The notes under the pieces were generated by a model. The model saw nothing but the letters and a program-made list of their open reading frames with translations. It searched no databases and was not told the origin of the DNA. This document shows, in pieces, positions 28,039-30,909 of a DNA stretch of 30,909 nucleotides. The stretch spans positions 1 through 30,909 of the IMG/VR virus record IMGVR_UViG_3300028844_002561, one strand, 5' to 3'. The translations under genes and the position numbers were made by a program. The stretch comes from a virus. Each line of letters begins with the position of its first letter. Within the stretch, counting starts at the first letter, position 1.

Positions 28039-29474
28039 TCTCTTGCTTTCTCTCCTAATACTAATGCGCCTATGTTGATCTTGTTTCTAAGTGCTTCAAC
28101 GATACGTTCGTCTATTGTGCCTTCTGAGATCAGATCAATATAGGTCACGGGGTTTTTCTGTCCGATGCGATGCGCCCGGTCTTCACTTTGGATCCGTGTT
28201 TCCAAGTTGAAGTCATTGGCATAGTATACCACAAGGTTGGCCTCGGTCAAAGTCAGGCCGTAACCAGCGGTAGCTGGGTTGCCCACAAAGTATTTCAGTG
28301 GGTGGTTGGGGTCTTGAAAGTTCTGCACGATAGCCAGACGCTCATCGTCCGGAGTGTCTCCAAAGTATGCCGCTGCGGCCCCAAGTCCAAACTCTTTGTT
28401 TAGCATTGCAACGATAGACTTGATGTCATGACGGAACCGCGACCAGACAATTGCTTTGCCATCGTGTTCTGACATTATTTCTTTGAGTGCGTCTGTTCTT
28501 TTGGTTGGAAAGTACTCGATGTCTCCCTCATCTGTCTTGATATGGCCTGACAGGATCTGTTGTAGGCGCAAAAGCTGTGTAATTACTGCGGGTGCGCTGA
28601 CCAATTCACCATTGTTTAGCAGAACCATGGCCTGTCGAGAGATATCGTTGTACATTTTGGTTTGTTCTGGCGTCAGTTGTACATATCTGACGGTGTATGT
28701 CTTGTCTGGCAGGTCTAGGCATTCTTTTTTAAGAACACGGTAGCTGAAGGAACTGATTCGTTCTGTTAGTTCATCCAGATATCGATAGCCTACGATCTGA
28801 GTAAACGATCTGGCGCCCATCTTCTGTTGTTTGGTTATCGCATACCGGCCTTGGAACGCCCAATACGAATCACCTAGCATACCTCGTTGCAGAAACTCTG
28901 CTTGCGAGTAGATATCGAGAGGAGACTTGGTGATTGGTGATCCGGTCAGTAATCTTTTGTATGAGAACCCATCAGATATATCCATGAGTGCTTTGGTTCT
29001 TTTGGCCTTGGGGTTTTTGATGGTGGTGCTTTCATCAATGGCAATCAGACCGTGCTTGCCTAGATGTTTTGACATCCACTTTCCTACACGCTGCCCCTTC
29101 GTTGAGGAAAAAGCCTCCACGTTCATGACAAACACGGTGAGCCCAGCAAAACCTTTTTGTATTGATCGTATTTCTTCTGTTTGTTTTTTGTTTGGCGATG
29201 CTACCCAACGAATCATTCGCAGCGGTACATCATCCGACATGTGTTGAGGTATTTCCTTAGCTACCCAGTTTCGATACACGCCCTTTGGCGCTATCACCAA
29301 GGCGAAGTTGATCTTACCTTCCAAGAACAACTGTCCCATGTTATCAATGAGAACTTTAGATTTGCCGGTGCCCATTTCCATAAAGAACCCAAAGAAATCT
29401 TTCTGTCCAGCAGCATTCAATGCGGTTCGTTGGTGGTCATACGGTTTCGTTTTGAATTTATAGTTGACTGTCAT
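28020..29474 (-). CDS. SNF2-type DNA helicase/ATPase
   Basis: 484 aa from the ATG at 29474 (GGGAGGAAC upstream). Motif I is MEMGTGKSK (34-40); motif II is IAIDESTTI with DEST at 147-150; motif III is LTGSPI at about 177-182. In the C-terminal RecA domain IVWSRFRHD (342-350), GYGLTLTEA (404-412) and EDRAHRIGQKNPVTYIDLI (431-449, motif VI) follow. The AHRIGQ signature is typical of the SNF2/Rad54-like family. Such phage enzymes act on replication or recombination intermediates, or remodel bound proteins. It heads a leftward unit with two small genes. Confidence 0.9.
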   Translation of the reverse strand: MTVNYKFKTKPYDHQRTALNAAGQKDFFGFFMEMGTGKSKVLIDNMGQLFLEGKINFALVIAPKGVYRNWVAKEIPQHMSDDVPLRMIRWVASPNKKQTEEIRSIQKGFAGLTVFVMNVEAFSSTKGQRVGKWMSKHLGKHGLIAIDESTTIKNPKAKRTKALMDISDGFSYKRLLTGSPITKSPLDIYSQAEFLQRGMLGDSYWAFQGRYAITKQQKMGARSFTQIVGYRYLDELTERISSFSYRVLKKECLDLPDKTYTVRYVQLTPEQTKMYNDISRQAMVLLNNGELVSAPAVITQLLRLQQILSGHIKTDEGDIEYFPTKRTDALKEIMSEHDGKAIVWSRFRHDIKSIVAMLNKEFGLGAAAAYFGDTPDDERLAIVQNFQDPNHPLKYFVGNPATAGYGLTLTEANLVVYYANDFNLETRIQSEDRAHRIGQKNPVTYIDLISEGTIDERIVEALRNKINIGALVLGEKAREWLKLT

Positions 29475-29493
29475 AACGTTCCTCCCATATACT
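29464..29493 (+). promoter_or_regulatory. Rightward promoter for the last gene group
   Basis: TTGACT (29464-29469) and TATACT (29488-29493), each a 5-of-6 match, are 18 bases apart. Transcription would start near 29500, about 50 bases ahead of the ATG at 29551. The -35 lies inside the helicase coding start, so the element doubles as codons. Confidence 0.65.
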
Positions 29494-29495
29494 CC

Positions 29496-29524
29496 AAAAT
29501 ACGGCACAAAAATGGTTGTGTCAA
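29496..29524 (-). promoter_or_regulatory. Leftward promoter for the helicase unit
   Basis: On the minus strand a perfect TTGACA (29524-29519) and TATTTT (29501-29496, 4 of 6) are 17 bases apart. It directs the helicase gene, whose ATG is at 29474. Its -10 overlaps the predicted start of the rightward promoter, so the two polymerases would compete. Confidence 0.62.
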
Positions 29525-29550
29525 CTTAACCCTGAAGAGGATGTACTTTA

Positions 29551-30111
29551 ATGGAAGACATATTTGATGACATATTCGACACTAGCCAAGCGTTGGCCGG
29601 TGTTGATGCAGAGGTAGGCAAGAGCCTGTCTCAACTGGTGAAACAGGTCACCCAGCTTGATAAAAAAATCGATGATTGGGAAGGACAGATTAAAATCCTA
29701 AAGGATCAGCGTAAGCGAATTACTCATGACCGCATACCTGGTTTGATGGATGAAATGGGTGTGGAAAAGATAGAAGTAGAAGGCGCCTCGGTTTCTTGTA
29801 AGCCTGTAGTACACGCATCTATTCCTGTTCCACGCAAAGAGGAAGCATTCGCTTGGCTTAGAGAAAATGGTCTGGACGGTATCATTAAGAACGATGTCGT
29901 TGTGACGTTTGGTAAGGGCGAAGACAACATTGCCGGCAATCTTGTTGGGCAGTTGCAGGAGAAGGGTTTTGATCCCAAGACCAAGACACACATCCACGCT
30001 TCAACACTCAAGGCTTTTGTAAAAGAGCGGGTAACAGCAGGTAAGCACATCGATCTGGACATGTTCGGGGCGTTTGTTTCATCAGCAGCAGAAATTAAGA
30101 GGAAAGCATAA
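29551..30111 (+). CDS. Phage replication/recombination-region protein, unknown
   Basis: 186 aa. The N-terminal about 60 residues form a coiled coil (QLVKQVTQLDKKIDDWEGQI). The rest is alpha/beta with ASVSCKPVVHASIPVPRKEE and a C-terminal STLKAFVKERVTAGKHIDLD then MFGAFV. I recall a similar protein in marine phage genomes next to recombination or SSB-like genes, but not its name. AAGAGGATG precedes its ATG. It is coupled by TAATG to the next gene. Confidence 0.6.
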   Translation: MEDIFDDIFDTSQALAGVDAEVGKSLSQLVKQVTQLDKKIDDWEGQIKILKDQRKRITHDRIPGLMDEMGVEKIEVEGASVSCKPVVHASIPVPRKEEAFAWLRENGLDGIIKNDVVVTFGKGEDNIAGNLVGQLQEKGFDPKTKTHIHASTLKAFVKERVTAGKHIDLDMFGAFVSSAAEIKRKA

Positions 30112-30308
30112 TGGGTGCTACTAAACAGATGATCATTGAGCAGATGGAAAAGGACGGTGAGGAATACACCGATGAGTACGGTGGTTTCATGGACAATGAC
30201 GAGACAGAATTTGAAGAGCTTACTAATATTCCTAGCCGTAGTAACGAGGCTGAAGAAGAGGAAATGAAAAAGTTTGGCTCAACAAAAAGGGAGAAAAGTA
30301 ATGGGTAA
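30111..30308 (+). CDS. Small acidic protein, unknown
   Basis: 65 aa, about one third Asp and Glu (DGEEYTDEYGGFMDNDETEF), with a basic tail. The start is a TAATG junction, and its end overlaps the next start by 8 bases. The very acidic composition could fit a DNA-mimic or a protein partner, but it is only a small linker-like polypeptide from sequence. Confidence 0.52.
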   Translation: MGATKQMIIEQMEKDGEEYTDEYGGFMDNDETEFEELTNIPSRSNEAEEEEMKKFGSTKREKSNG

Positions 30309-30909
30309 CGCAGTAGCTAATAAAAAAAGTGCAGAGTTAAGCACAGATGTTCTTGACGATATTTTTGAAACCGCAGGTGAAGGCGCCTCGTACAGTAGTG
30401 AAGAGATGCAAATCCCTTTTGTTCGGTTGCTTCAGCCTATGAGCCCTCAGATTAACAAGAAAAAGCCTGAGTTTATTGCCGGCGCTGAACAGGGTGATGT
30501 TTTCAACACTGTTACTGGTCAGTATTGGCCCGGCGAAGAAGGTATAAAAGTTATTCCGTGTTATCAAAACACTGAGTACTTAGAGTTTGTACCCAGAGAT
30601 TTAGGCGGTGGGTTTAAAGGTAGGGTTCCTCTTGGTGATCCGTTAATTAACCAGACCAAACGCGAGGGAATTAAGGAAATCCTACCCAACGGCAATGAAC
30701 TGATTAAGTCTGATCAACATTACTGTTTGGTTTTAGATGATGACGGTTCCTATCAGCCAGCTATTATTGACATGAAGTCTGCTAGCTTAAAGATTAGCCG
30801 ACAGTGGAAGTCTAAGATTTCTATGCAGAAGGTCCAGCATCCTAAGACAGGGCAGATTGTAAAACCTGCGGTGTTTGCCACAATCTGGCGGTTGCGTTCT
30901 GTTGAGGAA
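30301..30909 (+). CDS. Probable DNA-binding/recombination-associated phage protein (runs off the right edge)
   Basis: At least 203 residues, still open at the end of the window. ATG at 30301 follows GGGAGAAAAG. The N-terminal segment IPFVRLLQPMSPQINKKKPE and QGDVFNTVTGQYWPGEEGIK match a family I remember in phages near recombination genes (F/L-x-x-x-L-x-x-x-S-P, then G-D-x-x-N-T-V-T-G, then G-I-K-V-I-P). Members are variously called ssDNA-binding-like proteins, without firm evidence. The C-terminal boundary is unknown because the gene is cut by the window. Confidence 0.6.
   Translation, partial: MGNAVANKKSAELSTDVLDDIFETAGEGASYSSEEMQIPFVRLLQPMSPQINKKKPEFIAGAEQGDVFNTVTGQYWPGEEGIKVIPCYQNTEYLEFVPRDLGGGFKGRVPLGDPLINQTKREGIKEILPNGNELIKSDQHYCLVLDDDGSYQPAIIDMKSASLKISRQWKSKISMQKVQHPKTGQIVKPAVFATIWRLRSVEE

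Overview
This window looks like about 31 kb of a tailed-phage genome (Caudoviricetes) from a marine or freshwater environment. The evidence is a packaging, portal and capsid block, an endolysin with small membrane proteins, and dense runs of tiny overlapping genes joined by ATGA, GTGA or TAATG. Several proteins resemble families I remember from uncultured marine phage contigs infecting Alphaproteobacteria. That host guess is inference, because nothing in the window names the host. No integrase, tRNA gene or CRISPR array was seen.

Positions 1-15923 form a single leftward (minus-strand) late operon. In transcription order it carries an HlyC-like acyltransferase, a very large repeat-rich protein split by an apparent frameshift, the terminase large subunit, the portal, a set of small membrane or exported proteins with an M15-peptidase endolysin, several small unknowns, a GroES-like co-chaperonin, an acidic scaffold-like protein, two small structural candidates and the major capsid protein. 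A textbook terminator follows the capsid gene, and the first two codons of one more gene lie at the left edge.

Positions 15924-19193 hold the divergent control region and a rightward early module of seven small genes. Most genes in this module are followed by a perfect hairpin and preceded by a near-identical Shine-Dalgarno leader. Two clusters of a G-rich repeat (core GCGGGGGCGCAG) bracket the second half of the module, and a strong terminator closes it. Positions 19408-20320 are a leftward pair, a VRR-NUC-type nuclease and the terminase small subunit, far from the large subunit. A 420-bp divergent control region follows, with repeated TTGTTCCCG motifs.

Positions 20741-27627 are one long rightward, translationally coupled operon. 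It includes a C5-cytosine DNA methyltransferase whose gene contains a second 332-codon ORF in another frame with its own strong ribosome-binding site. It also includes a 7-deazaguanine cassette: a queuosine-precursor transporter (VUT/YhhQ type), a small unknown protein and a DpdA-type transglycosylase. The inferred function is to import a 7-deazaguanine base and insert it into phage DNA as protection from restriction. The operon ends with a coiled-coil/HTH gene and a truncated tandem copy of it. Positions 27636-29474 are leftward (two small proteins and a SNF2-type helicase), and 29551-30909 are rightward (three genes, the last running off the window). Overlapping divergent promoters lie between these last two groups.
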